From Hyphomicrobium sp. (GTDB lineage: Bacteria; Pseudomonadota; Alphaproteobacteria; Rhizobiales; Hyphomicrobiaceae): 64,000 bases of DNA. Under the pieces are notes generated by a model that did no database searches, had not been told where the DNA came from, and worked only from the letters and a program-made list of their open reading frames with translations. Below are positions 8,662 to 18,010 of the stretch, one piece after another (within the stretch, counting starts at the first letter, position 1; the number at the start of each line of letters is the position of its first letter). The DNA lies in NCBI GenBank assembly GCA_002928735.1, contig PERL01000010.1:1-64000 (forward strand), in the 5' to 3' direction. The position numbers were made by a program, and so were the translations under genes.

Positions 8662-10167
8662 CTAAGACCCTCCCGGCCAAGCCTCGCCATCCGGATACGG
8701 AAACCACCCCTGCTGCTCCCGGACTTCCGGATCGATCAGCACCATCTTCGTGTGCCGGAACTGATCGAGCCCCTCGATGCCAAGTTCGCGGCCCGTGCCT
8801 GACAACTTACGCCCGCCGAACGGCACCGCGTCGTTGTCGAGCAGCGGCACGTTCACCCACACCATGCCGGATTGAATTTCATTCACCGCCCGCATCGCCT
8901 CGGCGAGATCGGCCGTGTAGATATTGGCACCCAGCCCAAAGCGCGACCGGTTGGCCAACTCAATCGCTTCGTCCAGCGACCGCACCCTCACAATAGGCGC
9001 CACCGGCCCGAAACTCTCGTCGTTGACAATGTCCATCTCCGGCGTGACGCCCGTCAGCACCGTCGCATCCGTGAACCATCCGCGATTGAGCCCGCGCGGC
9101 CGCCCGCCCCCGCACGCCACCGTCGCGCCCTGCTGGATCGCGCGCGCTAGAATGCGTTCATACCGGTCGCGCTCCCGCTCCGACACCATCGGCCCCATGT
9201 CGACCTTGCCGAGCCCGTTCCCGATCCGCAGCGTTTGCGCCGCCGTGACCAACTCGGACACAAACCGGTCGTGGACCGCCTCGTGCACGTAAATCCGCTC
9301 CGCCGACGTGCACACCTGACCCGCATTGAGAAACGCGGCAAACGCGCAACCCCGCGCCGTGATCTCAACCGGCGCCGACGGCATGACGATAAAAGGGTCG
9401 TTCCCCGACGCTTCAATCAGCGCGGGCTTGAACGTCCGCGCGCACTCCGCCGCCACCGCCTGCGCCGTCGTCACCGATCCGGTAAACGCGACACCGGCAA
9501 TGTCCTCGTGTGCAACAAGCCCCCGCCCGGCCTCGCCCCGTCCCGTCACGCATTGCACCAGCCCCGGCGGCAGCGCCGCGAACGCCTCCATCAACAGAAG
9601 CGTCGAAAGCGACGTCAGATCGGATGGCTTGATGATGACGGCGTTTCCAGCACCCACCGCCGCCGCGACCTGCCAGAACAGCAGCAGATAGGGATAGTTG
9701 AACGGAATGATCGCCGCGACGACGCCGAGCGGCTCCTTCAGCGTCAGATGCAGTTGCCCCGGCGCGGACGGCCCATGCACGCGCCCGCCCTCCTGACGGC
9801 TGATCTCGGCATAGTAGCTCATGGCGCTTGCGCACCAGCCGATCTCGTCCATCGCCTCCTTGTACGTCTTGCCCTGCTCGCGGGTCAGGCTCTCTGCCAG
9901 CACCGCGTTCATCTCGCGCGTCGCCCGCGTGACCTCGTGCATGATGTCGGCACGCTCCGCGCCCGACCGCGCCCACCACGCGCGCTGCGCCACACGTGCA
10001 AGCCCGATCGCCTCTTCGATCTCTGCGGGCGTCGTCTCCGCAATCTCGCCGATCACCTCTTCCGTCGCCGGATTGAGAACCGGGATCGTCGGCCCCGCGC
10101 TCGGCCGGAACGCGCCGCCCAGATAGATCTGCCGGGAAAGAGTGCGATGCCGCGCGACGACGTCCAT
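8662..10167 (-). CDS. NAD(P)-dependent aldehyde dehydrogenase
   Basis: An aldehyde dehydrogenase superfamily enzyme of 501 aa that oxidises an aldehyde to its acid with NAD(P)+. The cofactor site shows PFNYPYLLLFWQ and the lysine motif AVIIKPSD. The glycine motif is FTGSVTTAQ, the general-base glutamate lies in LIEASGNDP, and the catalytic cysteine in NAGQVCTSAERIYV. The C-terminal oligomerisation segment is intact. ATG 10167 follows a good SD (GGAGG). The closest types by motif are betaine-aldehyde, lactaldehyde and succinate-semialdehyde dehydrogenases; the true substrate cannot be told. It stands alone, convergent with valS, with no pathway partner adjacent. Confidence 0.9.
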   Translation of the reverse strand: MDVVARHRTLSRQIYLGGAFRPSAGPTIPVLNPATEEVIGEIAETTPAEIEEAIGLARVAQRAWWARSGAERADIMHEVTRATREMNAVLAESLTREQGKTYKEAMDEIGWCASAMSYYAEISRQEGGRVHGPSAPGQLHLTLKEPLGVVAAIIPFNYPYLLLFWQVAAAVGAGNAVIIKPSDLTSLSTLLLMEAFAALPPGLVQCVTGRGEAGRGLVAHEDIAGVAFTGSVTTAQAVAAECARTFKPALIEASGNDPFIVMPSAPVEITARGCAFAAFLNAGQVCTSAERIYVHEAVHDRFVSELVTAAQTLRIGNGLGKVDMGPMVSERERDRYERILARAIQQGATVACGGGRPRGLNRGWFTDATVLTGVTPEMDIVNDESFGPVAPIVRVRSLDEAIELANRSRFGLGANIYTADLAEAMRAVNEIQSGMVWVNVPLLDNDAVPFGGRKLSGTGRELGIEGLDQFRHTKMVLIDPEVREQQGWFPYPDGEAWPGGS

Positions 10168-10227
10168 GGAAGGCCTCCGAAGATCCGAAGGCGCATCTTT
10201 GCAAGGCGCAGGAGGGCCGTCTATGGC

Positions 10228-10854
10228 CTAGCGGGCGTCAGCCATCCGGCCCAGCGGGTTCGCTGCCGTGTGTACATAAAGCTGCGTCAGCTTCCAGCGC
10301 AGGTCGCGGAATTGGAACAGCCCTGTGAACCGCCGCGTGGGATCCGTCTTGTCTGCCATCTCAATCTCGAACGCGGTCGGCGTCACGAATTCCACATGCC
10401 TGAGCCGCGACCAGAACTCTCTGATCCGCTCCGGCAGATTAGCCATCGTCTTCGGCGGCTCTTCCACGCCCTTCACGTAGCGCTTGTAAGCTTGGCCATA
10501 CGTGAACAGTGTCGGCAATCCTTCCGCATTGGCATAGCGGTTGATGAGCCGATCCACCGCCGCCGTACCGAAGTAGCCCTTGACCCGTTGCCACAACCCA
10601 GCCTTCGGCGCGTTCGACGACTGCGCCAACGAAACATCCGGCGGCGCCTGAAAATCCATCGGCCGGTCGAGCGCCAGCGCGGTCATGGATTTGCGCAAAG
10701 ACACCCGCACGCTGTCCCATTCCACCAAAGCGTTGATCACCGGAACATTGCCGGTCTTGATCGCCTCCTTCAGGATCCACGCGGTGGCAAACGGCGAGGC
10801 GGCAAACAGCGCGAACGGCAGCATCCAGAGAACGGCGCGGAGCAGGAAAGGCAT
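10228..10854 (-). CDS. DUF2939 domain membrane-anchored protein
   Basis: A 208-aa protein with one N-terminal membrane anchor (MPFLLRAVLWMLPFALFAASP). Its outer domain has DUF2939-like features: an early segment reading KTGNVPVINALVEWDSVRVSLRKSM and a late segment VEFVTPTAFEIEMAD. DUF2939 proteins are found in many proteobacteria and have no established function. ATG 10854 was chosen because it begins the hydrophobic anchor; the longer in-frame form adds 25 non-conserved residues. It is on the same strand as the M48 peptidase upstream (144-base gap) and the aldehyde dehydrogenase downstream. Confidence 0.75.
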   Translation of the reverse strand: MPFLLRAVLWMLPFALFAASPFATAWILKEAIKTGNVPVINALVEWDSVRVSLRKSMTALALDRPMDFQAPPDVSLAQSSNAPKAGLWQRVKGYFGTAAVDRLINRYANAEGLPTLFTYGQAYKRYVKGVEEPPKTMANLPERIREFWSRLRHVEFVTPTAFEIEMADKTDPTRRFTGLFQFRDLRWKLTQLYVHTAANPLGRMADAR

Positions 10855-10998
10855 GGACGTCCGGATCCTCGGATGGTCGCTGGGCGATAGGCTCAGAAAG
10901 ACCAGATGATTGCGGCCCGCATCGGGCAAAGATGCGGTCGCGGGCGGGCAGCCTCTCTACGCCAAAGGCGAAATTGAGTTCCCACAATCACAACGCAA

Positions 10999-12168
10999 TC
11001 AGGTGTCGGTCTCGCCCGGCAGCGGTTTCGACGGCCGCGGTGACGGCGGGGCTGATGGCACTGTCTCGGCACCCTCCGTGACCGTACAAATCGACTGCAG
11101 CGCCTCCCAGTCGGCGGCATCCAGCGCAGGCGTCGCCGCATATCGCTCAGCCGCCGCCACCACCGCGCGCCGCTCCTCCGTCTGCGGATGCGATCTCAAA
11201 ACGCCAATCCCAGTGCCGCCGTCGTTCTCCTCCATCTTCGCAACGCGGTCGAAGAACGACAGCAGGCCATCCGTCGAGACCTGCGCGCCCTTCAAAATGG
11301 ACAGCGCATGCCGATCCGCCTCGCGTTCCGCCTCCCGCGAATAAGACATCTGTGTCAGCAGCAATCCGATGTTCGCCAGACCCCCTGCCCCGCCGAGCAC
11401 GATTTCCGTCGCCGCGGCCAATCCGATCCCGCGCACAATGCCGGTTTCGGGATGCAATTCGATGCCATGCCCCATCTCGTGCGCCAGCACGCCCGCCACC
11501 TCGTCGGGCGATTTCGCCGCCTCGATCAGCCCCCGCGTCAGCACGATCCGTTCGCCCGGCGTCGCAAAAGCGTTCAGCACTTCCCAGTTGGCGACCACGA
11601 CTTTGAAGCGTTGCCCGGTTCCCGCCGCCGCCGACAACTTCGCGGTCATTGCATCGAGTGCCGCCGTCCCCGCTGGAGCGACGCACGTGGCCCTGCCATT
11701 CGTCATCGACGCGACGACCTGATCGCCCAGCATCTCCCGCGCTTTGTCCGGCAGCATCCGGGCGAGCGCATTGGCCGGCGAAAACCCCGACAACCAAATT
11801 CCGGCCACCACCGCACCGGCCACGCCCGCCGCCCAGAACCACGGCCGCGCCGACCGCATCCGCCGCGCCCGCAACGTCAACTGCGGCGCATGCTCCATCA
11901 GCGCGCGCGCAAAAATCTTGTCCGGAACGAACAGTGCCGCCCCCGGCTGATAGGAATAGCTGAGCAGCGCATCGATCGACTGGGCCGACAACGGCTCGGC
12001 AATCGTCAGCGCCCCATAAGGCCAGATCAGCGGCGCCTCACCATCCACCCCCTCAATCGCTACCCCGCGCTCCGTCAGGCGCACGCGCACATCCTGCGAC
12101 CCCGCACCCGGTCCACGGCTGAAACGGGCGACAGAGGAGCGATCGTCGTACGGGGAGGGAGAGACCAT
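10999..12168 (-). CDS. M48 family zinc metallopeptidase
   Basis: A membrane-anchored M48 peptidase of 389 aa. An N-terminal domain of about 100 residues precedes one membrane segment (FWAAGVAGAVVAGIWLSGF). The peptidase domain follows, with the zinc motif HEMGH and the third ligand in EREADRHAL. Family members such as HtpX, Oma1 and BepA-like enzymes degrade or mature envelope proteins. The N-terminal cytoplasmic domain with WPYGALTIAEP is typical of an alphaproteobacterial subgroup of unknown target. ATG 12168 has an SD-like AAAGG just upstream; an in-frame extension to 12396 looks non-coding in composition. Confidence 0.88.
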   Translation of the reverse strand: MVSPSPYDDRSSVARFSRGPGAGSQDVRVRLTERGVAIEGVDGEAPLIWPYGALTIAEPLSAQSIDALLSYSYQPGAALFVPDKIFARALMEHAPQLTLRARRMRSARPWFWAAGVAGAVVAGIWLSGFSPANALARMLPDKAREMLGDQVVASMTNGRATCVAPAGTAALDAMTAKLSAAAGTGQRFKVVVANWEVLNAFATPGERIVLTRGLIEAAKSPDEVAGVLAHEMGHGIELHPETGIVRGIGLAAATEIVLGGAGGLANIGLLLTQMSYSREAEREADRHALSILKGAQVSTDGLLSFFDRVAKMEENDGGTGIGVLRSHPQTEERRAVVAAAERYAATPALDAADWEALQSICTVTEGAETVPSAPPSPRPSKPLPGETDT

Positions 12169-12639
12169 GGTGACCTTTGCCGGCATCGGGCATGCCGGAC
12201 GGTGCATCCGGCAGCGACCGTTATGTAGGAGCGCACTCCTGAAACGCGAAACAAAATGCGCCGCCACACGGCCGACTCGGACTGGCGGCCAATTTGCCCC
12301 GGTCGAGCCATTCTGCGGCCAATGTCGATGGTTAAAACCCCGCCCCATCGACCGGCCGTCCAGTCCACCCGGCCCCCTAGGCCCCCATCCCCGCAATTCT
12401 TCCCGCTAATGTTGCTCTGCCGCAACGAAATGCTTGGAAACATGCCTCTTTTGAGCCACAAAACGGCGCGACACAGAAGACGGCCGGGAAGCCTCCAGAG
12501 GGTTCCAGCGCCGCGGGTGCATGCGGGTCCGCGAGACGAAAGCAATACGCGTTCGAAGCTCCCAAGTGTGTCGAGGAAGGACCGTCCAACAGGGCGTCCG
12601 TCCGTCCCCCTTGGTCGAGCTTTCAGAGGAATAAAAAGA
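12169..12639. other. 470-base divergent intergenic region before ilvD
   Basis: It separates the divergent M48 peptidase and ilvD genes. The ilvD frame stays open through most of it, but the translated stretch shows no family similarity and ilvD starts cleanly at 12640. I saw no recognisable leader peptide, riboswitch or palindrome. It presumably carries two promoters. Confidence 0.45.
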
Positions 12640-14364
12640 ATGGACGCGAAGACGTTCGATAAGTCGAAGCTGCCGAGCCGCCACGTCACCGTGGGGCCCT
12701 CGCGCGCGCCGCATCGCTCTTACTATTATGCGATGGGTCTGACGGAAGAGCAGATCAACCGTCCCTTCGTCGGCGTCGTCTCGTGCTGGAATGAAGCCGC
12801 CCCTTGCAACATCGCGCTCATGCGCCAGGCTCAGGCCGCCAAAGTCGGCGTCAACGAAGCCGGCGGCACGCCGCGCGAATTCTGCACCATCACCGTCACC
12901 GACGGCATCGCCATGGGCCACCAGGGCATGAAGTCGTCGCTGGTGTCGCGTGAAGTGATTGCCGATTCGATCGAACTCACCATGCGCGGCCATTGCTACG
13001 ATGCGCTCGTCGGCATCGCCGGCTGCGACAAGTCTCTGCCCGGCACGATGATGGCGATGCTCCGCCTCAACGTCCCCTCCGTCTTCATGTACGGCGGCTC
13101 CATCCTGCCCGGCCGCTTCCGCGGCAAGGACGTCACCGTCCTCGACGTCTTCGAAGGCGTCGGCATGCACTCGGCCGGCAAGATGTCGGGCGAAGATCTG
13201 CACGAACTGGAATGCGTCGCGTGTCCGTCCGCCGGCGCTTGCGGCGGCCAGTTCACCGCCAACACGATGGCCATGGTCTCCGAGGCCATTGGCCTGGCAC
13301 TCCCCGGTTCCGCCGGCTCGCCCGCACCCTATGAAGAGCGCGACAGCTTCGCCGTCGCCTCCGGCAAGGCCGTTATGCGCCTCGTCGCCAGCCAGCTCCG
13401 CCCGCGCGACATCGCCACCCGGAAGGCCTTCGAAAACGCAGCCACCATCGTCGCCGCAACCGGCGGATCGACCAACGCCGCGCTCCATCTCCCCGCCATG
13501 GCCAACGAAGTCGGCATCGACTTCGACCTCTTCGACGTGGCCGAGATCTTCAAGCGCACCCCCTACATCGCCGACTTGAAGCCCGGCGGGCAGTACGTGG
13601 CCAAGGACGTGTTCGACATCGGCGGCATTCCGCAAATCCTGAAAGCCCTTCTCGAAGGCGGCTTCCTGCACGGCGAGTGCATGACCGTCACCGGCAAGAC
13701 GATGGCCGAAAACCTGGAAAAGGTGACCTTCAACACCAACCAGAAGGTCGTCTATCCGGTTTCTAATCCGCTCTCTCCCACCGGCGGCGTTGTCGGCCTC
13801 AAGGGCACGCTCGCCCCCGAAGGCGCGATCGTGAAGGTCGCCGGTTTGAAGAAGTTGCAGTTCTCTGGTCCCGCCCGCGTCTTCGAATGCGAGGAAGATG
13901 CGTTCGCCGCCGTCAGCGCCGGCAACTTCAAGGAAGGCGAAGTCCTCGTCATCCGCTACGAAGGCCCCAAGGGCGGCCCCGGCATGCGCGAAATGCTCTC
14001 CACCACGTCCGCGCTCTACGGTCAGGGCATGGGCGACAAGGTGGCCCTCATCACCGATGGGCGGTTCTCCGGTGCCACGCGCGGCTTCTGCATCGGCCAC
14101 GTCGGCCCGGAAGCCGCCGTCGGCGGCCCCATCGGCCTGCTTGAGAACGGCGATATCATCACGATCGACGCTGACAAGGGCACGCTCGACCTCGATGTCG
14201 ATGCCGCCACCCTCGAAAAGCGCCGCAAGGCTTGGAAGGCTCCCGACAACCCCTATCAAACCGGCGCGATCCGCAAATTCGCGGATCAGGTGGGCCCCGC
14301 GCGCTACGGCGCCGTGACCCATCGCGGAGGAAAGGCTGAAGTCATCTGCTATGCGGATATCTAG
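12640..14364 (+). CDS. ilvD: Dihydroxy-acid dehydratase
   Basis: IlvD dehydrates 2,3-dihydroxy-isovalerate and its methyl homologue to the 2-oxo acids in valine and isoleucine synthesis, and supplies pantothenate synthesis. It is 574 aa. The three Fe-S cysteines are in [21 protein letters not shown] and [13 protein letters not shown]. The C-terminal region [20 protein letters not shown] is typical. ATG 12640 follows an AGAGGA SD at 12625-12630. Its last 14 bases overlap the start of the Sel1-repeat gene, which suggests co-transcription. Confidence 0.96.
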   Translation: MDAKTFDKSKLPSRHVTVGPSRAPHRSYYYAMGLTEEQINRPFVGVVSCWNEAAPCNIALMRQAQAAKVGVNEAGGTPREFCTITVTDGIAMGHQGMKSSLVSREVIADSIELTMRGHCYDALVGIAGCDKSLPGTMMAMLRLNVPSVFMYGGSILPGRFRGKDVTVLDVFEGVGMHSAGKMSGEDLHELECVACPSAGACGGQFTANTMAMVSEAIGLALPGSAGSPAPYEERDSFAVASGKAVMRLVASQLRPRDIATRKAFENAATIVAATGGSTNAALHLPAMANEVGIDFDLFDVAEIFKRTPYIADLKPGGQYVAKDVFDIGGIPQILKALLEGGFLHGECMTVTGKTMAENLEKVTFNTNQKVVYPVSNPLSPTGGVVGLKGTLAPEGAIVKVAGLKKLQFSGPARVFECEEDAFAAVSAGNFKEGEVLVIRYEGPKGGPGMREMLSTTSALYGQGMGDKVALITDGRFSGATRGFCIGHVGPEAAVGGPIGLLENGDIITIDADKGTLDLDVDAATLEKRRKAWKAPDNPYQTGAIRKFADQVGPARYGAVTHRGGKAEVICYADI

Positions 14365-15382
14365 ATCGCACTTGAGAGCAGCGCTCATCGTAGCGCTGCT
14401 CCCCATCCTCAATGCCGGCGCCTCAGCGCAGACGGTGACGTTCGCCACCCCGCGTGATGCGTTGAAGCAGGGCATGAGCGCCTATCAGGGCGGCTACTAT
14501 GAGATCGCGATCCCCGCGCTCGAATACGCCGCCACCAAGAAGGAGTTCATGGCCGAGTACTATCTCGCACGCATCTACTCCGACAATTCCGGTGCCCACA
14601 CCGACCACGCCAAGGCCTACAAACTCTTCTACCGCATCGCCAACGAGTACGCCGACGCCGACCCGGAAGACGATCCGCGCGCGCCATACGTCGGCAAGTC
14701 GCTGACCGCGCTTGCCGGCTACACGCGCCGCGGCCTGAAGGAAATCGGCGTCAAGTCCGATCCCCAGCAGGCTGTCCTCTATTTGCAGAACGCGTCCACC
14801 ACGTTCGCTGACGAAGACGCCCAGTTCGAACTGGCCAAGCTGAAACTGTCCGGCGACGGCATCGACGAAGACGAAGCCACCGCCCGCCACTGGCTCGCCG
14901 ATCTTTCAGAGCGCGGCCATGCCGGCGCGCAGGCGTTCCTCGCCGACCTTCTTTGGCGCGGCAAATACATGAAGCCCGATCAGCCCACCGCGCTGGCCCT
15001 CATCGCCGTCGCCGTGGAGAACGCCCCGGTTTATGACCGCCTCTGGATCGAAGACATTTACCAGAACATCTACTGTGGCTCCGGCGAAGGCATCCGCAAG
15101 CAGGCGACCGGCATCGTCGCCGCCTGGGGCAACCGCTTCGGCCGCAAGCCCGAAGCCCGCGAAGCCTCCGGAATCGGCCTTCTCGCAGCAGAACCGCAAC
15201 GCTCCTGCCGCAACGGCGAAGTCGTGACCCCCATCATGCAAAAGAGCGAAGAACCCGCGCTCGCCACGCCCGTCGTGCGCACGCCGCCCGTGGGCGCCCC
15301 GGCAGAGCGTTTCATGTACGGCACGACGACGCCGACCCTCCGCGACGTCGGCACTGAAATTCGCGACCCCGACAATCGATAA
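14351..15382 (+). CDS. ExoR-like periplasmic Sel1-repeat protein
   Basis: A secreted protein of 343 aa with an N-terminal signal peptide ending GASAQ. The next 220 residues are Sel1/TPR-like helical repeats ([72 protein letters not shown]). The order and spacing resemble rhizobial ExoR, the periplasmic inhibitor of the ExoS/ChvI two-component system that controls exopolysaccharide, flagella and acid response. It is longer than ExoR (about 268 aa) by a C-terminal Pro-rich tail. It overlaps ilvD by 14 bases. The fold is secure; the ExoR role is an inference. No exoS or chvI is in the window. Confidence 0.68.
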   Translation: MRISRSHLRAALIVALLPILNAGASAQTVTFATPRDALKQGMSAYQGGYYEIAIPALEYAATKKEFMAEYYLARIYSDNSGAHTDHAKAYKLFYRIANEYADADPEDDPRAPYVGKSLTALAGYTRRGLKEIGVKSDPQQAVLYLQNASTTFADEDAQFELAKLKLSGDGIDEDEATARHWLADLSERGHAGAQAFLADLLWRGKYMKPDQPTALALIAVAVENAPVYDRLWIEDIYQNIYCGSGEGIRKQATGIVAAWGNRFGRKPEAREASGIGLLAAEPQRSCRNGEVVTPIMQKSEEPALATPVVRTPPVGAPAERFMYGTTTPTLRDVGTEIRDPDNR

Positions 15383-15592
15383 TCGGCGGCTACATCGCAC
15401 CAACGCGCAGCTACAACGGTACGATCGGCCCGAGTCCCCGTCGGTCCGGCTCGTCGCGCGTGGCGGTGCAAGCCGGATGTTAACCCACGGATGATATCTC
15501 AATGGATGGTTGCGCGGCAGAGCCCCTGCCCGCGTGCGTACCAACGGGACAAGCGCTCAAGGCCGGCGCACGAACGCAAAAGGTCGGCGGCA

Positions 15593-15793
15593 ATGGAACT
15601 CTCCAGCTTTGCAACGTCCGTTCTGATCGCCGTGGCCGCCGTCATTTATGGCGTGTTCAGTGGGCGAGCCTCAGGCGAACGCCTGCGCGGCCTCGCCCGC
15701 GACGTGAATGATGGCAAATGGCAGGGATGGCTGGTCGTCGCCGGCGTCGGTCTTGTCGTTGCCTACAGCGTTCTGAAACCCGCGATAGTGTGA
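15593..15793 (+). CDS. Small two-helix membrane protein
   Basis: A 66-aa protein with two hydrophobic segments (FATSVLIAVAAVIYGVFSG and GWLVVAGVGLVVAYSVL) joined by a charged loop. ATG 15593 gives a compact protein; the upstream in-frame extension is Arg-rich and unlikely to be coding. I do not recognise a family. It lies alone between the ExoR-like gene and the response-regulator gene. Confidence 0.55.
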   Translation: MELSSFATSVLIAVAAVIYGVFSGRASGERLRGLARDVNDGKWQGWLVVAGVGLVVAYSVLKPAIV

Positions 15794-15827
15794 GCGGCGT
15801 GTGCGCCTGCCCTACGGACGGCGCGAA

Positions 15828-16244
15828 CTATCCCTCGACGAGATCATGAGCGGCCCGCGGCCGCGACGCGGCCAATCCGGGATCGCTTGCGTGCGCCGTC
15901 CCACCCTGAAGCTGATCGAGAATGACGGCCAGATGCGCCATATCCACCGGCTTCTCCAGAACGTCGATATTTGCAAACCGCGCATCCGCCCGGTCGATCC
16001 GCGCCGCCGTCACGACCACGAAGGGTACGCGCCGCAAACGCAATTCCGCCAATAGGTCATCGCACTCCCCATCGGCCAGTTTGAATTCCACAACGGCCAC
16101 GTCCGGATCTGTGTCCCGCAGCATCCCAATGGCGCCCGCCACCGTCGCCGCCACCCCGGCCACGCAAAGACCGAGTTCCCGCATCTTGTCTTCGAGCATC
16201 ATGGAGATGAGAACCTCATCTTCGACCAGCAATACGCGCGGCAT
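15828..16244 (-). CDS. Single-domain response regulator with Glu at the phosphorylation position
   Basis: A CheY-like receiver domain of 138 aa with no output domain. The fold markers are present: the acidic pair in LLVEDE (residues 5-10), the conserved Thr in FVVVTA and the Lys in VLEKPVD. The residue normally phosphorylated, expected as DVAVVD, is Glu53 instead (DVAVVEFKL; codon GAA read directly). The protein therefore cannot be phosphorylated conventionally and may mimic the active state or act as a fixed partner. ATG 16244 follows a perfect AGGAGG SD with 6-base spacing. It is divergent from a ribbon-helix-helix gene. Confidence 0.85.
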   Translation of the reverse strand: MPRVLLVEDEVLISMMLEDKMRELGLCVAGVAATVAGAIGMLRDTDPDVAVVEFKLADGECDDLLAELRLRRVPFVVVTAARIDRADARFANIDVLEKPVDMAHLAVILDQLQGGTAHASDPGLAASRPRAAHDLVEG

Positions 16245-16376
16245 GAGCAACCTCCTGGTCGGACATAGATCGCCATTTCCATTTCATTTTCAATCTGATC
16301 AGTGCGTCGAGTGCCACGCATGCGGCGTGTACGGTTGTTGCGCTTTGGAACCCAAATCAGGGCAGTGCGTTTAATT

Positions 16377-16395
16377 TCACAAGTACATCTTGTGA
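16377..16395. promoter_or_regulatory. Dyad operator candidate upstream of the RHH gene
   Basis: A perfect inverted repeat, TCACAAG-TACAT-CTTGTGA, in the 190-base divergent region between the receiver gene and the ribbon-helix-helix gene, flanked by A/T-rich bases on both sides. Its position 40 bases before the RHH start suits a repressor site. That the RHH protein binds it is an inference. Confidence 0.5.
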
Positions 16396-16434
16396 GTAAT
16401 TTTTCGTAAGTCGGATTGCCGTGGGAGGAGGACC

Positions 16435-16719
16435 ATGAACCGGGAGCGCGAAGAGCGGCTTCAAATTATGCTAACGATGGACGAGCTGCGCGCCGTCGAC
16501 GATTTTCGTTACAAAACGCGCATGCCCAGCCGCGCTGCGGCAGTGCGAGAATTGTTAAATCGCGGCCTGCGCTCGCTTGATGTGGGCGTTGCGTCAACGA
16601 ATTCGCGGTCGAAAGATTTCGGTGTGCTCGAAATCTCCAACGGCAGCAGCTTCGAAACTGAAGAATTGGGGGAGCCGCATCGCATTGCACCCCATCCTTC
16701 AAAGCGTCCGCAACGCTAA
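16435..16719 (+). CDS. Ribbon-helix-helix-type small protein
   Basis: A 94-aa protein. The first half fits a ribbon-helix-helix DNA-binding fold: a short beta strand (ERLQIMLTM), helix 1 (DELRAVDDFRYKT) and helix 2 (SRAAAVRELLNRGL). The polar tail after about residue 50 has no recognisable domain. Start ATG 16435 follows GGGAGGAGGACC, a very strong SD. It ends one base before the stop of the convergent xthA. A role as an autoregulator using the upstream dyad is plausible but unproven. Confidence 0.65.
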   Translation: MNREREERLQIMLTMDELRAVDDFRYKTRMPSRAAAVRELLNRGLRSLDVGVASTNSRSKDFGVLEISNGSSFETEELGEPHRIAPHPSKRPQR

Positions 16720-16720
16720 A

Positions 16721-17500
16721 TCAGGATAACTCCACCCACACCGGTGCATGGTCGGACGGCTTTTCCCACCCGCGCGTATGCTTGTCGACACCAGCGCTCA
16801 CCATTCTGTCCGCCGCCTGCGGCGACAGCAGAATATGATCGATGCGAATGCCATCATCTTTGTTCCAAGCACCCGCCTGATAGTCCCAGAACGTATAAAT
16901 ACCGGGCCCCGGGTGGCAGGCGCGGATCGCGTCCGTCAGACCGAGCGCCTCGATCCGGCGCAACATCGCGCGGCTCTCCGGCTGGAACAGCGCATCCCCC
17001 GTCCACGCGCCCGGCCGCTTCGCATCCACCGGCTCCGGGATCACGTTGTAATCCCCCGCCAGCACCACCGGCATCTCGGTCTTCAAAAGCCCGCGCGCGT
17101 GCGCTTCCAGCCGCTCCATCCACGCCAGCTTGTATGAAAATTTTTCCGTCCCTATTGGGTTGCCGTTCGGCAAATAAAGCGACGCAAACCGGATCGCCAG
17201 CCCACCCTCGATGATCGTCGCCTCGATATAGCGCGACTGCTCATCCCCCTCGCCGCCAGGAAGCCCGCGCGTCACATCTTCCATCGGCAGACGCGACAGG
17301 ATCGCAACCCCGTTGAACCCCTTCTGCCCGTGCGTCTCGACTTTATAGCCAAGCTCCTCGAACGCCTCGCGCGGAAACCCCTCGTCGACGGATTTGATTT
17401 CCTGAAACCCGATCACGTCGGGCTTGGCCTCGCGCAGGTACGTGAGCGCGAGGTCGAGTCGCGCCTTCACGCCGTTGATGTTCCAGGTGACGACTTTCAT
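16721..17500 (-). CDS. xthA: Exodeoxyribonuclease III
   Basis: An AP endonuclease and 3'-5' exonuclease of base-excision repair (EEP superfamily), 259 aa. Family motifs in order: MKVVTWNINGVKAR at the N-terminus, the metal-binding Glu in VIGFQEIK, VAILSRLP, VVLAGDYNVIP, and the terminal SDHAPVWVEL with the catalytic Asp-His. ATG 17500 starts exactly at the canonical N-terminus; the in-frame upstream extension lies over the erpA end and is not coding. It lies 43 bases downstream of erpA. Confidence 0.95.
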   Translation of the reverse strand: MKVVTWNINGVKARLDLALTYLREAKPDVIGFQEIKSVDEGFPREAFEELGYKVETHGQKGFNGVAILSRLPMEDVTRGLPGGEGDEQSRYIEATIIEGGLAIRFASLYLPNGNPIGTEKFSYKLAWMERLEAHARGLLKTEMPVVLAGDYNVIPEPVDAKRPGAWTGDALFQPESRAMLRRIEALGLTDAIRACHPGPGIYTFWDYQAGAWNKDDGIRIDHILLSPQAADRMVSAGVDKHTRGWEKPSDHAPVWVELS

Positions 17501-17543
17501 GAACGGCGCGGACTTTGATTTGAGGGGGCGCCAGGAGAAGGCG

Positions 17544-17876
17544 CTAAAGCGAAAAGCTCGTGCCACATCCGCACGAGGATGTCGCCTGCGGATTGCGGAT
17601 CTGGAACGACGCGCCGATGAGATCGTCCACAAAATCGATCTCCGAGCCTGAGAGGTATTCCAACGATACGGGATCAATGAGCACCTTCGCGCCGTCCCGC
17701 TCGATGACGATATCGTCGGGCGCCGCCTCCCGCGTCAGGTCATAGCGGTACTGAAAGCCCGAGCACCCGCCACCCTCGACGGCCACCCGCAGCATGGTCC
17801 CGGCCGGCTCGGCGGCGACGATTTCCGCGATCCGGCGGGCGGCAGGGGCGGTCACGACAACGGTGGGTTCGCTCAT
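17544..17876 (-). CDS. erpA: Iron-sulfur cluster insertion protein (ErpA/IscA type)
   Basis: An A-type carrier of 110 aa that passes Fe-S clusters to apo-proteins. The three ligand cysteines are in VEGGGCSGFQY and the terminal SSCGCGTSF. Its place divergent from dgt and next to xthA is conserved in Hyphomicrobiales. ErpA and IscA cannot be separated by motif alone; erpA is the usual name in this context. Confidence 0.9.
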   Translation of the reverse strand: MSEPTVVVTAPAARRIAEIVAAEPAGTMLRVAVEGGGCSGFQYRYDLTREAAPDDIVIERDGAKVLIDPVSLEYLSGSEIDFVDDLIGASFQIRNPQATSSCGCGTSFSL

Positions 17877-18010
17877 GGAATTTCCAAATGTTAGACGCTC
17901 AGCAGCAGGCAGACGGTTGCCAAACCGGCTTGATTGCGATCAACAGACAGGAACATAGGGACGGGGGGGCACCTGTCAAACCCCCAGATCGATGAAATGG
18001 CCGGATAACA

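Noticed and set aside
6254-8707. An 817-codon open frame on the strand opposite valS
   Set aside because: High GC and strong third-position bias leave the antisense frame open. The translation is low-complexity Gly/Asp/Phe-rich with no motif, and valS on the other strand is unmistakable.
9235-10890. A 551-codon Arg-rich open frame opposite the aldehyde dehydrogenase and DUF2939 genes
   Set aside because: It is very rich in Arg and Pro, without motifs, and spans two real genes and their intergenic gap.
12406-14475. A 689-codon open frame opposite ilvD
   Set aside because: It is the same shadow effect: Gly/Ala/Asp-rich composition, no domain, and complete overlap with ilvD.
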